Under the pieces are notes generated by a model. It saw only the letters and a program-made list of their open reading frames with translations. It made no database searches and was not told where the DNA came from. Of a stretch of 64,000 nucleotides of DNA, positions 47,391 through 55,841 are shown piece by piece. How positions within the stretch are numbered: the stretch's first letter is position 1; each line of letters begins with the position of its first letter. Source of the DNA: Streptantibioticus silvisoli (GTDB taxonomy: Bacteria > Actinomycetota > Actinomycetes > Streptomycetales > Streptomycetaceae); contig NZ_JAAGKO020000011.1 of NCBI RefSeq assembly GCF_027947535.2, forward strand, positions 62,001 to 126,000. The letters are read 5' to 3'. Position numbers and translations under genes: made by a program.

Positions 47391-48485
47391 TCAGGTGCGG
47401 GCGTGCTCGCGTTCGCGCGCGTGTCCGGCGCGGGCCTCGCGGCGGGAGGCCAGCAGGCTGGTGGCGGTCGTGACGGCGAGGACGCCGACGATGACGCCGA
47501 GCGAGACCGGCGTGGAGATCTCCGGCACGCCCACCCCGGACTCGTGCAGCGCGTGCAGCACCAGCTTGACGCCGATGAAGCCGAGGATGACCGACAGGCC
47601 GTACGACAGGTGCACCAGCCGCTTGAGCAGGCCGCCGAGCAGGAAGTACAGCTGGCGCAGGCCCATCAGCGCGAAGGCGTTGGCGGTGAAGACGATGTAC
47701 GGGTCCTGGGTCAGCCCGAAGATCGCCGGGATGGAGTCGAGGGCGAACAGCACGTCGGTGGTGCCGATCGCCAGCATCACGATGAGCATCGGCGTCACCA
47801 GCCGGCGGCCGTTCACCCTGACGACCAGCCGGGTGCCGTGGTACCGGTCGGTGGCCGCGACCCGCTTCTCGAACGCCTTCAGCAGGCGGTTCTCCTCGTA
47901 CTCCTCGGGCTCCTCGCGCTCCCGGTCCTCAGCACCCTCGTCGTGATCGTCCTCATCGTGTCCGTCCTCGTCGTGAACGTCGTGACCGTGGTGAACATCG
48001 CGATCGTGCCCCTTGTGCGCCGTGCCGGACCGCGCCTCCTGGATGAGCTTCCAGGCGGTCCACACCAGGAACGCGCCGAAGACGTAGAAGATCCAGGAGA
48101 AGCTGGCGATCATCGCCGCTCCGGCCGCGATGAAGACCGCACGCAGCACCAGTGCGATGAGCACACCGATGAGCAGGACGCGTTGCTGGTAGATGAGAGG
48201 CACCGCGAACTTCGTCATGATCAGGACGAAGACGAAGAGGTTGTCGACGCTGAGGGATTTCTCGGTGATGAACCCGGCCGCGAACTGCCCGGCCGCGCCA
48301 CCCCCGCCGAAGACCAGCAGCCCTCCGCAGAACAGCGCCGCCAACGCCATCCACACGGCGGTCCAGACAGCCGCCTCCCGGATCGAGACCTCGTGCGGCT
48401 TACGGCCGCCGATGAGGAAGTCGACGGCGATGAGGGCGCACAGACCGAGGATGGTCAGTACCCAGAGAGTGAGGGACACGTCCAC
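47391..48485 (-). CDS. TerC-family membrane protein with a His/Asp-rich loop
   Basis: A 364-residue protein with eight or nine helices of the TerC/Alx family. Family members export manganese or help metallate exported proteins, and the name comes from tellurite resistance. Conserved acidic residues lie in IAVDFLIG, KSLSVDNLFVFVLIM and TTDVLFALDSIPAIFG. Between about 160 and 205 a cytosolic loop is packed with His and Asp (short runs such as HKGHDRDVHHGHDVHDEDGH). GTG 48485 lies seven bases after TACTGT, with TTTACC 18 bases further up, so it is probably leaderless. It is next to two TerD-type genes. Confidence 0.93.
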   Translation of the reverse strand: MDVSLTLWVLTILGLCALIAVDFLIGGRKPHEVSIREAAVWTAVWMALAALFCGGLLVFGGGGAAGQFAAGFITEKSLSVDNLFVFVLIMTKFAVPLIYQQRVLLIGVLIALVLRAVFIAAGAAMIASFSWIFYVFGAFLVWTAWKLIQEARSGTAHKGHDRDVHHGHDVHDEDGHDEDDHDEGAEDREREEPEEYEENRLLKAFEKRVAATDRYHGTRLVVRVNGRRLVTPMLIVMLAIGTTDVLFALDSIPAIFGLTQDPYIVFTANAFALMGLRQLYFLLGGLLKRLVHLSYGLSVILGFIGVKLVLHALHESGVGVPEISTPVSLGVIVGVLAVTTATSLLASRREARAGHAREREHART

Positions 48486-48492
48486 TCCCGAA

Positions 48493-48498
48493 ACAGTA
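48493..48498 (-). promoter_or_regulatory. -10 element, leaderless TerC gene
   Basis: TACTGT (minus strand) seven bases before GTG 48485, with TTTACC 18 bases further upstream as a -35. Confidence 0.55.
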
Positions 48499-48577
48499 CA
48501 GGCGAACCCAATAGCCGGTAAAGCAGTGCCCAAGGCCCCAGGTCACAGGCGCGCGATGCAGCGGTGTGCGCCCCCTT

Positions 48578-50833
48578 TCACGCCCCTTCGCCAAGTCGCG
48601 CGCCCCCGGTGATCACGTCCAGCACCTGGTCCAGCACCCGCCCGGTGTCCGGTGGCAGCGACGGCTCGTAGGTCCAGGCGTGCCCGACCCACGGATCGGC
48701 GAGGTGGTCGTCCGGCAGCGGGGACAGCCGCAGCAGCGACCGCCACATCGGATCGAGCACCGGGCCGAACCGCCGGGCGTCCGCCGGGTCCGCGACCACC
48801 ATCAGGTGCACCCCGGCGGCCGGTCCCTCGTCGGCCAGGTACCGCAGCAGGCTGACCGCCCGGTCGTCGACGTCGTCCGGGATGCCGCCGAGCACCAGCA
48901 GCCGCTCCCCCGGTTCGCCCGCGCCGGCCGCCGCCGGGTCCAGTCCCGCGCGCACCGCCATCGCGACCAGGTCGGCGTGCCGGACCATCTCCTCCAGCGC
49001 CGCCGGGACGTCCGCCCGTTGCCGCAGCGCCCCGGTGCGCGCCAGCGGTGCGAACGCCGTCGCCAGCGTGCCGCCGGGGTCCGCCAGATGCACCGTGAGC
49101 CCGCCGGCCGGGTGGGACGCCAGCAGCCGCACCGCGAGCGCGGCCGCTGTGGCACCCGCCCGGTACAGCGCCGTCCCGGCGTCCTGCGGGGTCAGGCCGG
49201 CGTAACCGGTACCGGTGTCGATCCACACCCCGCGCTCCAGCGGCAGCCGGGCCAGCAGCGGCAGCCGCAGTTCCGGCACCTCCGGCAGGTGTACGTCGCC
49301 CAGCCGCACCGCCATCGGTACCGCCGGCGGCGACCGGTACCCGTGCCACACCGGGCTCTCCCAGGCGGCGAAGGCCGGCGGCAGCGCCGGCTCGACCACC
49401 TCGGACTCGGCCGTCAGCTGCCGCAGGTCGTGGTCCAGCACGGCACGCGCCCGGTCGGCGAGTTCGTCACGCCGCGCCCGGGCCCGTTCCCGCGCCGTGT
49501 CGGCGGCCGGCCCGAGACGGGTCGCCGGGTCGGCCAGCACCGCGTCCAGTTCCCGGTCCAGCCGCGCCTGCGCGAAGTCCACCGCCGACCGGTACGCCGC
49601 GATCCGCCGCGCCAGGTCCTCCCGCATCGCCGCGACCTGGCCGAACAGCCGCTCCTCCAGCGTCCACCCCGGCGCGTCCCCCGCCACCGGCCCGCCCTGC
49701 TCCGGCCGGTCCGCCGCGCCGGCCCGCTGAGCGGGCACCACGGCGCCGGACGGCGCCCTGTGCGGCGCGGCGGCGGACGGTGGGGCCGTCTTGGGATGCG
49801 TGGCGAAGGGGGGCGACGGCGCCGCCTTGGGGGCTGCCGGGGCTGCCGGGGTCGCCCGGGGGGTTGCCGGGGCCCGTCGAGGCGCCGGGGCCGCCGGAGG
49901 CGTTGCGCGGGCCGTCGGGGCCGTCAGCAGGCGTTCGGCCTGGCGGGCGGGGTCCGGGACACCGTGGTCGGCCAGCATGTGTGCCAACCCGTCCGCGTAG
50001 CCCTGCCCGACCGCCCGCAGCCGCCAGGCACCGTTGCGCCGGTAGACCTCCAGGACGGCGACCGCGGTTTCCGGACCGAGCCCGGTCAGCGCGAACGCTC
50101 CCACCCGCGAACCGTCCGCACCGGTCACCACCGCGTGCGGCGCCGGCGCGACCGCGCCGAACCGCCCCGCCGACGCCCCGCCCGGCAGCGCGAGCAGGAC
50201 CGTCAGCGACTGCGGGGGCGCCGGACGGGCGTCCGGCGAGGGGGCGGCGGGGGCGCGGTTCGCGGAGGAGTGGTTCGCGGACGCGCGGCCGGAGGGGTTT
50301 TCCGCCGGAGGGGTACCGGTGCCGTTTTCGTCCGCCCGGGTACCGCTGCCGGTGCTGTTGCCGAGCCCTGCGGTGTACGTGACGATTTCCGGCGCCGCAG
50401 TACGGGTGCCGTCCTCGGACACCGCGGTACACGTCACGTTTTCCCGTAGCGCGGTATACGTGCCGTCTTCGGAAGCTGCGGTGTACGTGCCGATTTCCGA
50501 TGCCGCGGTACGGGTGCCGTCTTCCAGCGCCGACGTACACGTCATGTTTTCCGGCGCAGCGGTACACGTACCGTTTTCCGGCGTCCCGGTTCGCGCCACC
50601 GCTTCCAGCGCGGCCGGGGCGATGACGACGCGGTGTTCGCCCGGCGTGAGCTGTTCGACGGTCACACCGGGCAGGGGTGGTCCGCCGGACGGGGTGAGCC
50701 GGGGCCGGATGCCCGGGCCGGCGATGATGACGGCCACCACGGCCGGGACCGCGCAGGCGATCCGTATCTCGACCGGGGTGTGCGGCAACGGAACGTTCTG
50801 GCCTCGCAGCAGTCCGGGCGCCATGCTCGCCAC
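48578..50833 (-). CDS. TerD-domain fusion protein with nonapeptide repeats and an ATPase-like C-terminus
   Basis: A 751-residue protein. GTG 50833 has GGGAG six bases upstream. Residues 1-84 resemble the start of a TerD domain (GLLRGQNVPLPHT). Residues 85-156 are eight nonapeptide repeats (type SEDGTRTAA). Residues about 205-303 are the TerD C-terminal lobe (VLEVYRRNGAWRLRAVGQGYADGLAHML). A Pro/Ala linker follows to about 383, then a charged helical stretch (about 390-470) and a 275-residue domain with an FtsK-like or VWA-like feel (GGLTVHLADPGG, LLVLGGIPDDVDDRAVSLLRYLADEG, VHLMVVADPADARRFG) but no intact Walker A. TerD proteins bind calcium and act in stress responses. It lies 45 bases downstream of terD. 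Confidence 0.85.
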   Translation of the reverse strand: MASMAPGLLRGQNVPLPHTPVEIRIACAVPAVVAVIIAGPGIRPRLTPSGGPPLPGVTVEQLTPGEHRVVIAPAALEAVARTGTPENGTCTAAPENMTCTSALEDGTRTAASEIGTYTAASEDGTYTALRENVTCTAVSEDGTRTAAPEIVTYTAGLGNSTGSGTRADENGTGTPPAENPSGRASANHSSANRAPAAPSPDARPAPPQSLTVLLALPGGASAGRFGAVAPAPHAVVTGADGSRVGAFALTGLGPETAVAVLEVYRRNGAWRLRAVGQGYADGLAHMLADHGVPDPARQAERLLTAPTARATPPAAPAPRRAPATPRATPAAPAAPKAAPSPPFATHPKTAPPSAAAPHRAPSGAVVPAQRAGAADRPEQGGPVAGDAPGWTLEERLFGQVAAMREDLARRIAAYRSAVDFAQARLDRELDAVLADPATRLGPAADTARERARARRDELADRARAVLDHDLRQLTAESEVVEPALPPAFAAWESPVWHGYRSPPAVPMAVRLGDVHLPEVPELRLPLLARLPLERGVWIDTGTGYAGLTPQDAGTALYRAGATAAALAVRLLASHPAGGLTVHLADPGGTLATAFAPLARTGALRQRADVPAALEEMVRHADLVAMAVRAGLDPAAAGAGEPGERLLVLGGIPDDVDDRAVSLLRYLADEGPAAGVHLMVVADPADARRFGPVLDPMWRSLLRLSPLPDDHLADPWVGHAWTYEPSLPPDTGRVLDQVLDVITGGARLGEGA
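50366..50581. repeat. 27-base in-frame minisatellite, eight copies
   Basis: Eight 27-base units encode nonapeptides of the form (P/S/L/R)E(N/D/I)xT(C/R/Y)TAx inside the TerD fusion protein. Alternating units differ more than neighbours two apart, as in PENGTCTAA, LEDGTRTAA, SEIGTYTAA. The reading frame is kept throughout. Confidence 0.9.
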
Positions 50834-50878
50834 CCGCCTCTCCCTCGTGCGCCGCCGGGTTACAGGGGTCCGGGTCCG

Positions 50879-51457
50879 CTACAGGTGCGAACCGATGGCG
50901 GGCATCAGGTCCTTGAACGTGCGGCCGGCCGCCGGCGCCCCGATCGCGGTCATCGCCCAGCCGTCGCCGGACCGGTGGACCTTCGCCATGATCTGCGCGG
51001 TGTAGGGGCCGCCGCCGGTGAGGGTGTGGCGGGCCAGTTCCTGCCCGTTGGTCTCGTCGACCAGGCGGCAGAACGCGTTCTCCACCTCGGCGAACGTCTG
51101 GCCGGTGAAGGAGTTGACGGTGAAGACGATCTGGTCGACGTGGACCGGGACGCGTTGCAGGTCGACCAGGATCGACTCGTCGTCGCCGCCCTGTCCCACC
51201 CCGCCGACCAGGTTGTCCCCGGTGTGCCGGACCGAGCCGTCGTTGCTGATCAGGTGCTGGAAGAAGACCACGTCGACCAGGTCACCGGCGGCGAACAGCA
51301 CGGCGGAGGCGTCCAGGTCGATCTCCCGGGTACGGCGGCCGAACAGCCCGCGGCGCGGCGCCGCCTGCCAGCCCAGCCCCATCCGTACGGCGGACAGCGT
51401 GCCGCCCCCGGACTTCGTCAGACTGACCTGCTGCCCCTTGGCCAAGTTCACCGTCAC
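50879..51457 (-). CDS. terD: TerD-family protein
   Basis: A 192-residue TerD. Calcium-binding loops are readable in DLDASAVLFAAGDLVDVVFFQHLISNDGSVRHTGDN and GGDDESILVDLQRVP, then VNSFTGQTFAEVENAFCRLVD and a terminal AIGAPAAGRTFKDLMP. GTG 51457 has GGGAGGGA seven bases upstream. The family is cytosolic, calcium-loaded and linked to tellurite, oxidative and phage stress in ter clusters. It starts the terD / TerD-fusion / terC set, all on the minus strand. Confidence 0.95.
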   Translation of the reverse strand: MTVNLAKGQQVSLTKSGGGTLSAVRMGLGWQAAPRRGLFGRRTREIDLDASAVLFAAGDLVDVVFFQHLISNDGSVRHTGDNLVGGVGQGGDDESILVDLQRVPVHVDQIVFTVNSFTGQTFAEVENAFCRLVDETNGQELARHTLTGGGPYTAQIMAKVHRSGDGWAMTAIGAPAAGRTFKDLMPAIGSHL

Positions 51458-51651
51458 CGGACATCCCTCCCACGGCCGTTCCCGCCGCTGTGCCGCTGCG
51501 GCGCTGACCTGCAACCCTACGCAGACTTCGGCGCACCGCACCCGTCCGTGAGCGGGTTTGTGGCGGTCCTGATACGCGCGGACCGCGCCGCAGGGGTCGA
51601 CACGGGCGTGTCCGAGGCCCGTTGGGGACCGCTGCGGCCGGGCCGGAGGGG

Positions 51652-53748
51652 TCAGGCGATGCCGGCCTCCTTCATCTGCCGCAACTCCTTCTTGAGTTCA
51701 CCCAGCTCGTCCCGCAGCCGGGCCGCCACCTCGAACTGCAGCTCGGCGGCGGCGGTGTGCATCTGGTCGGTCAACTCCTGGATGAGGTCGACCAGTTCGG
51801 CCGCGGGCAGGCTCTTGGCCGTGCTGCGGCCGCCGGACTTGGCCGACAGTCCCGGCACCGGCGCCTTGCCGCGCGACCGCTGGCGCCCGGAGCCGAGCAG
51901 TTCCTCGGTGTCCGCGTCCTCGCGGGCGAACGAGTCGAGGATGCCGGCGATCTTCTTGCGCAGCGGCTGCGGGTCGATGCCGTGCTCGGTGTTGTAGGCG
52001 ATCTGCTTGTCGCGGCGCCGGTTCGTCTCGTCGATGGCACGTTCCATACCCGCGGTGATCCGGTCGGCGTACATGTGCACCTCGCCGGAGACGTTGCGCG
52101 CCGCGCGGCCGATGGTCTGGATCAGCGAGGTGCCGGAGCGCAGGAAACCCTCCTTGTCGGCGTCGAGGATCGCCACGAGCGAGACCTCCGGCAGGTCGAG
52201 GCCCTCACGCAGCAGGTTGATGCCGACCAGGACGTCGTACTCGCCGGCCCGCAGCTCGCGCAGCAGCTCGATCCGGCGCAGCGTGTCGATGTCGCTGTGC
52301 AGGTAGCGCACCTGGATGCCCAGCTCCAGCATGTAGTCGGTGAGGTCCTCCGACATCTTCTTGGTGAGCGTGGTGACCAGCACGCGTTCGTTGCGCTCGG
52401 CGCGCACCCGGATCTCGTGCACCAGGTCGTCGATCTGGCCCTCGGTGGGCTTGACGATGACCTGCGGGTCGATCAGGCCGGTGGGGCGGATGACCTGCTC
52501 GACGTAGGTGTCGGAGCGGGACAGCTCGTAGGGGCCGGGGGTGGCCGACAGGTAGACGGTCTGGTCGACCCGGCCGAGGAACTCCTCCCACTTCAGCGGC
52601 CGGTTGTCCAGCGCGGAGGGCAACCGGAAGCCGTGGTCGATCAGGGTGCGCTTGCGGGAGGCGTCGCCCTCGTACATCGCGCCGATCTGCGGGACGGTCT
52701 GGTGGGACTCGTCGATGACCAGGAGAAAGTCCTCCGGGAAGTAGTCGAGCAGCGTGTTGGGCGCGGTGCCCGCCTCGCGGTCGTCGATGTGGCGGGAGTA
52801 GTTCTCGATGCCGGCGCAGGAGCCGATCTGCCGCATCATCTCGATGTCGTACGTGGTGCGCATCCGCAGCCGCTGGGCCTCCAGCAGCTTGCCCTGCTTC
52901 TCCAGGGTGGCGAGGGTGGTCTCCAGCTCCTTCTCGATGCCGGCGATCGCGCGTTCCATCCGCTCGGGACCGGCGACGTAGTGCGTGGCGGGGAAGACGT
53001 ACAGCTCGGTGTCGTCGGTGATGACCTCGCCGGTGAGCGGGTGCAGGGTCGACAGCGCCTCGACCTCGTCGCCGAACATCTCGATGCGGACGGCGAGTTC
53101 CTCGTAGACCGGGAAGATCTCGATGGTGTCGCCGCGCACCCGGAAGGTGCCGCGGGTGAACGCCACGTCGTTGCGCGCGTACTGGATGTCGACGAAGCGG
53201 CGCAGCAGCTGGTCGCGGTCGATCTCGTCGCCGACGCGCAGCCGGACCATGCGGTCCACGTACTCCTGCGGGGTGCCCAGGCCGTAGATGCAGGAGACGG
53301 AGGCGACGACGATGACGTCGCGGCGGGTCAGCAGCGAGTTGGTGGCCGAGTGCCGCAGGCGTTCGACCTCCTCGTTGATGGAGGAGTCCTTCTCGATGTA
53401 GGTGTCCGTCTGCGGGACGTACGCCTCGGGCTGGAAGTAGTCGTAGTAGGAGACGAAGTACTCGACGGCGTTGTTGGGCAGCAGTTCGCGGAACTCGTTG
53501 GCCAGCTGGGCCGCGAGCGTCTTGTTCGGGGCGATGACCAGGGTGGGGCGCTGGAGCTCCTCCACCATCCAGGCGGTGGTGGCGGACTTGCCGGTGCCGG
53601 TGGCGCCGAGCAGCACGACGTCCTTCTCGCCGGCCCGGACGCGCCGGGCCAGCTCGGCGATGGCCGTGGGCTGGTCGCCGCTGGGCTGGTAGGCGCTGAC
53701 GACCTCGAAAGGGGCCACCGTGCGCTCGATGTCTGTTACGGGCCGCAT
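51652..53748 (-). CDS. uvrB: Excinuclease ABC subunit B
   Basis: A 698-residue helicase-like damage verifier that takes DNA from UvrA and recruits UvrC. Walker [17 protein letters not shown], the beta-hairpin [20 protein letters not shown], motif [21 protein letters not shown] in motif VI, and a C-terminal UVR coiled coil ([28 protein letters not shown]). ATG 53748 is six bases after TACGGT, without a Shine-Dalgarno. All repair residues are present. Confidence 0.97.
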   Translation of the reverse strand: MRPVTDIERTVAPFEVVSAYQPSGDQPTAIAELARRVRAGEKDVVLLGATGTGKSATTAWMVEELQRPTLVIAPNKTLAAQLANEFRELLPNNAVEYFVSYYDYFQPEAYVPQTDTYIEKDSSINEEVERLRHSATNSLLTRRDVIVVASVSCIYGLGTPQEYVDRMVRLRVGDEIDRDQLLRRFVDIQYARNDVAFTRGTFRVRGDTIEIFPVYEELAVRIEMFGDEVEALSTLHPLTGEVITDDTELYVFPATHYVAGPERMERAIAGIEKELETTLATLEKQGKLLEAQRLRMRTTYDIEMMRQIGSCAGIENYSRHIDDREAGTAPNTLLDYFPEDFLLVIDESHQTVPQIGAMYEGDASRKRTLIDHGFRLPSALDNRPLKWEEFLGRVDQTVYLSATPGPYELSRSDTYVEQVIRPTGLIDPQVIVKPTEGQIDDLVHEIRVRAERNERVLVTTLTKKMSEDLTDYMLELGIQVRYLHSDIDTLRRIELLRELRAGEYDVLVGINLLREGLDLPEVSLVAILDADKEGFLRSGTSLIQTIGRAARNVSGEVHMYADRITAGMERAIDETNRRRDKQIAYNTEHGIDPQPLRKKIAGILDSFAREDADTEELLGSGRQRSRGKAPVPGLSAKSGGRSTAKSLPAAELVDLIQELTDQMHTAAAELQFEVAARLRDELGELKKELRQMKEAGIA

Positions 53749-53754
53749 GTCATC

Positions 53755-53760
53755 ACCGTA
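53755..53760 (-). promoter_or_regulatory. -10 element, leaderless uvrB
   Basis: TACGGT (minus strand) six bases before the uvrB ATG. No LexA-type palindrome was found here. Confidence 0.45.
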
Positions 53761-53842
53761 CGACCTGGCACTGACAATCGGCGTCCGACCACCTGCCGGC
53801 CACCCCCGGCACCGCCGTGACCTGCGACGACGGTCCCGGATC

Positions 53843-53870
53843 GGGAATTGTCCGCGGCACCCGCTACGTT
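53843..53870 (+). promoter_or_regulatory. SigR-like promoter, GGGAAT-N18-CGTT
   Basis: GGGAAT (53843-53848) and CGTT (53867-53870) are 18 bases apart, 52 bases before the DUF4241-like gene. Counted as GGAAT/GTT the spacer is 19, one more than usual for the thiol-stress sigma factor SigR. Confidence 0.45.
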
Positions 53871-53922
53871 GTCGATCACGGGGCCGCACGGCCCCGCCCG
53901 GCCGTACCGCACGGAGGACGTC

Positions 53923-54606
53923 ATGCCCATGCCCACTCCCGACTTCGAGTGGATCTTCACCGAGGGCCGGACGTTCACGTTCCCCGAGGACGACCAGGCC
54001 GGGGTGATCGGGCTGATGTCCGGTGGGGAGCTGGCGCTGCCGACCGGCCGGGTCGCCGCCTGCGACCCCCTGGTGACGCTGGGCGAGGAGCTGGAGGGGT
54101 TCACCGCGACGGTGCCGCCGGGGCGCTATCCGGTGTCGGTGGCCGTGGTGACCATCGGCGATCCGGCGGCCGCGGAACCGCACCAGCGGGTCGCGGCGGC
54201 CCGGCTGGTGATCAAGGACGTGCCGCCGGTGAGCTGGGACATGGCCCTCCAGCCGGAGCAGGAGCTGACGGACCTGACCGACGACGAGTTCTACGGCTAC
54301 GGCGTGGACGCGGGCACCGGCTGCTTCGCGGACGCGAGCGTCGACAGCCGCTTCGCCGGCGGGCAGGGCGCGGAGGACTCGCAGCTCTTCGACGCGATCA
54401 ACGCGGCCGGCTGGACCGCCCGGCCGATCAACCACACCGACCCCGCCACCGGCCAGCAGGTGGTGGTCTTCTTCAGCGGCTGGGGCGACGGCGCCTACCC
54501 GACCTGGGTGGGCCGGGACGCGTCCGGCGAGGTGTGCTGCTTCGTCACGGACTTCTTCGTCGTCCCGCCGGAGGCCATACCGGGCGCTGTCGGCGGCGGA
54601 GCCTAG
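53923..54606 (+). CDS. DUF4241-family protein
   Basis: A 227-residue soluble protein of unknown function. ATG 53923 has GGAGG five bases upstream. Family features: a start [56 protein letters not shown] and the C-terminal [10 protein letters not shown]. It may be an immunity-type or cell-surface-associated protein in other bacteria, but nothing here proves that. The promoter resembles SigR sites. Confidence 0.85.
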   Translation: MPMPTPDFEWIFTEGRTFTFPEDDQAGVIGLMSGGELALPTGRVAACDPLVTLGEELEGFTATVPPGRYPVSVAVVTIGDPAAAEPHQRVAAARLVIKDVPPVSWDMALQPEQELTDLTDDEFYGYGVDAGTGCFADASVDSRFAGGQGAEDSQLFDAINAAGWTARPINHTDPATGQQVVVFFSGWGDGAYPTWVGRDASGEVCCFVTDFFVVPPEAIPGAVGGGA

Positions 54607-54609
54607 GGT
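54604..54609 (+). promoter_or_regulatory. -10 element, leaderless alkyltransferase
   Basis: TAGGGT overlaps the stop of the previous gene and is seven bases before ATG 54617, with no Shine-Dalgarno. Confidence 0.5.
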
Positions 54610-54616
54610 GGGCCGT

Positions 54617-55237
54617 ATGACGACTTCGGCGACCGCGCCGGGCGGCGGGACCCCCGCCGCAGAGCCGCCCGCGCAACGGCAGCCCGCCGGCGGCACCACC
54701 GTGCGCTGGACCGTGCTGGACGACATGCCGATCGGGCCCCTGCTGGTGGCGGCGACGCCGCAGGGGCTGGTCAAGGTGGAGTTCCGGGCCGGTGAGCGGG
54801 CGGTGCGGTCGGTGCTGGGCCGGCTGGCGGCGCGGTTCGGCACCGAGCCGGTCCGGGACGACGCGCCGGCCCCGGACAGCGTGCTGGGCCGCGCGGCCGC
54901 CGAACTGCGGGCCTACTTCGCCGGGACGCTGCGTGACTTCACGGTGCCGCTCGACTGGTCGCTCAGCGGCGGCTTCAACCTCAGGGTGCTGCTGGAACTG
55001 GCGGCCTCGGTGCCGTACGGCGGCGTCGTCGGCTACCAGACGCTGGCCGACCGGGTCGGTGAGCCCGGCGCCGCCCGCGCGGTGGGCGTCGCCATGGGCT
55101 CCAACCCGCTGCCCGTCGTGGTCGCCTGCCACCGCGTCGTGGAGTCCAACGGCAACCTGGGCGGCTTCGGCGGCGGCCTGCCCATCAAGCGCCAGCTGCT
55201 GGCCCTGGAGGGCGTCCTGCCGGAACCGCTGTTCTGA
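54617..55237 (+). CDS. ogt: Methylated-DNA--protein-cysteine methyltransferase
   Basis: A 206-residue O6-alkylguanine alkyltransferase that removes alkyl groups from guanine to its own cysteine. N-terminal Ala/Pro-rich tail, then a ribonuclease-H-like domain ([20 protein letters not shown]), the HTH part ([33 protein letters not shown]) and the acceptor Cys in [13 protein letters not shown] (about residue 170). The usual PCHRV motif reads ACHRV here, a Pro to Ala change just before the acceptor. The start is ATG 54617, with a leaderless -10. Confidence 0.9.
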   Translation: MTTSATAPGGGTPAAEPPAQRQPAGGTTVRWTVLDDMPIGPLLVAATPQGLVKVEFRAGERAVRSVLGRLAARFGTEPVRDDAPAPDSVLGRAAAELRAYFAGTLRDFTVPLDWSLSGGFNLRVLLELAASVPYGGVVGYQTLADRVGEPGAARAVGVAMGSNPLPVVVACHRVVESNGNLGGFGGGLPIKRQLLALEGVLPEPLF

Positions 55238-55259
55238 CGGGCGCCTTCGTCCGCCCCGC

Positions 55260-55649
55260 TCACGCCCCGCCCTCCCCGCGGTCCCCCCGGTCCTCGAAGT
55301 GGGCGGCGGCGAGGAACTCGGGGTTGGGATCGAGGGCGGCGGCCAGGCGGTAGTGGCGCTGGGCCTCGGTGGGGCGATTGGCGCGGGTGAGGGTGCGGGC
55401 CAGGGCGAAGTGGGCGAAGGCGTTGTCGGGCTCGCGCTCGATGACGACCTGGAATTCCAGCTCGGCGGCCCGCAGCTGGGCGCCCAGGAAGAAGGCCCGG
55501 GCCCGCAGCAGGCGGGCCGCGGTGTTCTCCGGGTGGGCGGTGATGACGGGGTCGAGCAGCTTGACGGCGCCCCGCGGATCGCGGGCGGCGAGCAGCTGCT
55601 CGGCGGCGCGGTAGTCGATGACGTTGGTTTCCGGGCTGCGCTCGGCCAC
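55260..55649 (-). CDS. TPR protein
   Basis: A 129-residue soluble protein with three tetratricopeptide-like repeats (AAEQLLAARDPRGAVKLLDPVITAHP, NTAARLLRARAFFLGAQLRAAELEFQVVIEREP, NAFAHFALARTLTRANRPTEAQRHYRLAAALDP). Such domains bind other proteins. GTG 55649 has GAGGAGG upstream. A GGAAT-N18-GTT site lies about 50 bases upstream, so thiol-stress control by SigR is possible. It is convergent with the alkyltransferase gene. Confidence 0.9.
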   Translation of the reverse strand: MAERSPETNVIDYRAAEQLLAARDPRGAVKLLDPVITAHPENTAARLLRARAFFLGAQLRAAELEFQVVIEREPDNAFAHFALARTLTRANRPTEAQRHYRLAAALDPNPEFLAAAHFEDRGDRGEGGA

Positions 55650-55694
55650 GTATACCTCCTCGCGGCGGCGATCTGTCGCCTTTCAGGAATACCC

Positions 55695-55720
55695 AACCGG
55701 CACCCCGCCAATCGCATTCC
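55695..55720 (-). promoter_or_regulatory. SigR-type promoter of the TPR gene
   Basis: On the minus strand GGAAT (55716-55720) and GTT (55695-55697) with exactly 18 bases between. It matches the SigR consensus I recall for Streptomyces. Confidence 0.6.
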
Positions 55721-55841
55721 CCGGCGCCCGGACGCCGGCGTACCGATGGGCTGCACCCACGTTCGGTGACCCGGATCACGCAACCCGCGTGCCGTCGGCG
55801 GACTCCTAGGCAGGGGGGAGTCCAACCGAACGGAGCATCAG

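Noticed and set aside
50319-51005. Plus-strand frame with AVYVPSSE-type repeats
   Set aside because: Antisense reading of the TerD-fusion minisatellite. The minus strand has the ribosome site and conserved TerD lobes.
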